Positions 62,626 through 64,000 of a DNA stretch of 64,000 nucleotides are shown here, in pieces (position 1 is the first letter of the stretch; every line of letters starts with the position of its first letter). The stretch spans positions 48,614,703 to 48,678,702 of the forward strand of contig CM038214.1 of assembly GCA_021442155.1 (NCBI GenBank), in the 5' to 3' direction. The notes beneath the pieces were generated by a model that worked only from the letters and a program-made list of their open reading frames with translations, did no database searches and was not told the DNA's origin. A program made the position numbers and the translations under genes. Origin of the DNA: Cymbidium sinense (lineage: Eukaryota > Streptophyta > Magnoliopsida > Asparagales > Orchidaceae).

Positions 62626-63757
62626 ATAATAACTACAAGGCCCTCTCTCCTTATTCATTGAATCCTCTCAACATCATCCTTTCCTTCTAGAGTTTGGAGA
62701 TGTCGATTCTTAAATAGGCAAGGGTTTTTAGACTCATAATATTGACTAATACACCCGGGTCAACCAGAACCATGGATAGCCTATATCAGCCAACATCCAT
62801 TGTAATGTAAAGAGGTGGTTGAAAATAATCATCCTGTGAGTAAGTCTTCATCATTGAATGTAACTTCTAAGATGTCCTTCGAGTGGCAAGCCTCCTCCTT
62901 AGTAGTGGTCAGCTGAGCTAAGCATATCTCTAGATCAAGTAAGGCATTGATTAAAGATTCCCTCATTTCTTTAGATAAGATAAGGGCATCATATATGCTT
63001 AACTTAGCTGGAAACTTTCTATCGTGAGCTAAGACATTATAATCGACTTTGGCTTGGTCCTCCATTAGCATATCCATCGGTGGAGCATCCTATGGAGGGG
63101 CTATCTGTTCACTTGAACCAATGACCTGCTTACCCTTATCCTTAGGTGCTACCTTAAGAGGTAGAACTTTGTCACTGCGTAGGTTGACTTTAGTGACTTC
63201 TTGGAATGATGAGCTTGTGGAAAGTTCTACCTTCCCATCGGGCATACTTACAACATCTCTTATGGCATCCTGAGAGTCAGTTGACTCCAAGTAAATCTCA
63301 AGAGGTGAACCTGATTAACTCAGAGAAGGATAGTCCAACTCTAAATCAGAAAGGAAAGAATAGGAACTACTAGAAATATTATTTTCATTTATACTCGGAG
63401 ACCTTTGAATAGGAATAAAATTAAGAGCATCAGAAGTAGACTATATATAAGTAGAATCATCTTTCATCATTAATTTCCTTTTGGGTGGAGGTACATGATA
63501 GATCAAGTAAATAAGTAAAAAAATTTAGTGCCCTTATTTGCAGATGCAATACTCTTACTGGTAGAAGAAGAGCTAGTAGAAGATGTGGTAGCTACAATGA
63601 TCGAGGAATAACTGGACTTGGACGGTGGCAATGCTACTAGACTATCTCGGGCAAGTATGGTGAGCTACGTTTCCTGCTAAGCTGTCACCCTCCCTGAGTT
63701 ATCCTTTGCAACTAGCAAACCTTCCTTGGTGTTGCAAGTTTGAGCTATTTCAGGCAC
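62626..63757 (-). pseudogene. Tat polyprotein N-terminal part: gag tail and protease core
   Basis: On the minus strand, a gag-side segment (GLLVAKDNSGRVTA, ILARDSLVALPPSKSS) begins at 63757, followed by Ser/Thr-rich linker. The frame at 63290-63090 gives VLPLKVAPKDKGKQVI. The frame at 63077-62829 gives VDYNVLAHDRKFPAKLSIYD, ALILSKEMRESLINAL and VTFNDEDLL, the conserved pre-protease block of Tat elements. After a frameshift, PLYITMDVG, then LSMVLVDPGVLVNIMSLKTL and RIDISKL give the aspartic protease core with DPG in place of the usual DSG/DTG/DGG, then LRGFNE. The gag capsid and zinc knuckle are not present. Homology ends near 62626 at the solo LTR. Confidence 0.8.
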
Positions 63758-64000
63758 CCTAAACAATAAAACTAATCCAAAACTATAAACCCTAAAAGAC
63801 CATAAAACCTAAACCATAAACCCCAAACCTTAAACCCTAAACCCTAAACCCTAAACCATAAAAAGCTAAAGACCTAAACCTAAACTAAATAAAACCTAAA
63901 AATAAAATAAAATGATAACCTAAACCGAAAAAAAAAAAAACATAAACTTAAATAAATAAACTAAACTAAATAAAATTATAAAAATAAACCTAAATAAAAA
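63758..64000 (+). repeat. Telomere-like block and A-rich spacer
   Basis: CCCTAAA/CCTAAA units begin abruptly after the gag remnant and pass into AATAAA spacer at about 63900, in the same orientation as the matrix on the left. The array evidently continues beyond the window. Confidence 0.9.

Larger units (their letters stand above)
46087..63757 (-). mobile_element. Decayed Tat/Ogre-lineage Ty3/gypsy retrotransposon, interrupted
   Basis: Reading on the minus strand from 63757 to about 50040, the order is gag tail, protease, long linker, RT, RNase H, a second RNase H and integrase. A second RNase H after the usual one marks the Tat clade. Every domain contains stops and frameshifts. The protease is split by a + strand solo LTR at about 54790-62625. 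The gag capsid domain and the 5' LTR are missing: at 63757 the element meets telomere-like repeat. The low-coordinate edge near 46087 also meets telomere-like repeat, and no LTR was securely identified there. Confidence 0.75.

Overview
This window is nuclear DNA from a land plant, most likely a seed plant. It has no intact gene. Three things point to a plant: long blocks of the Arabidopsis-type telomere heptamer (CCCTAAA on the + strand), plant-style LINEs carrying a DUF4283-like ORF1 protein, and a Tat/Ogre-type Ty3/gypsy pol with a second RNase H. I cannot name the species. The setting is heterochromatic: subtelomeric, or an interstitial telomere-repeat block.

About 1.3-12.6 kb, 32.8-46.1 kb and 63.76 kb to the end form the matrix. 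It is a long, degenerate, strand-uniform telomere-like repeat in which heptamers (CCCTAAA), hexamers (CCTAAA) and C-depleted AATAAA spacers alternate. Embedded in it are seven copies and three remnants of one 5'-truncated, poly(A)-tailed fragment of a glycine-rich RNA-binding protein (GRP7/8 type) transcript. A conserved landmark close to CCTACNGGTTTACTTAATT recurs at roughly 1.5-2.2 kb in the better-kept parts and often lies about 0.3 kb upstream of a GRP fragment. Together these look like a composite higher-order satellite made of telomere repeat, a retro-GRP fragment and spacer.

Retroelements interrupt the matrix. The 3' end of a LINE occupies 1-1.31 kb. A 5'-truncated LINE (12.62-13.51 plus 30.55-32.85 kb) is split by a 17-kb + strand LTR element with LTRs up to about 5 kb, a PBS of the tRNA-Arg type, tandem repeats before its 3' LTR, and no recognisable coding sequence (Ogre-like, non-autonomous or decayed). 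A LINE 5' part (ORF1 and endonuclease) lies at 34.95-37.50 kb. A decayed minus-strand Tat/Ogre-lineage element covers about 46.1-63.76 kb, in order gag tail and protease, linker, reverse transcriptase, RNase H, second RNase H, integrase and 3' tandem repeats. Its protease is split by a + strand solo LTR of about 7.8 kb (54.79-62.62 kb) related to the LTRs of the 17-kb element.

No tRNA, rRNA or CRISPR was seen. Most apparent reading frames come from low-complexity repeat or from LTRs. The interest of the window lies in its repeat architecture.
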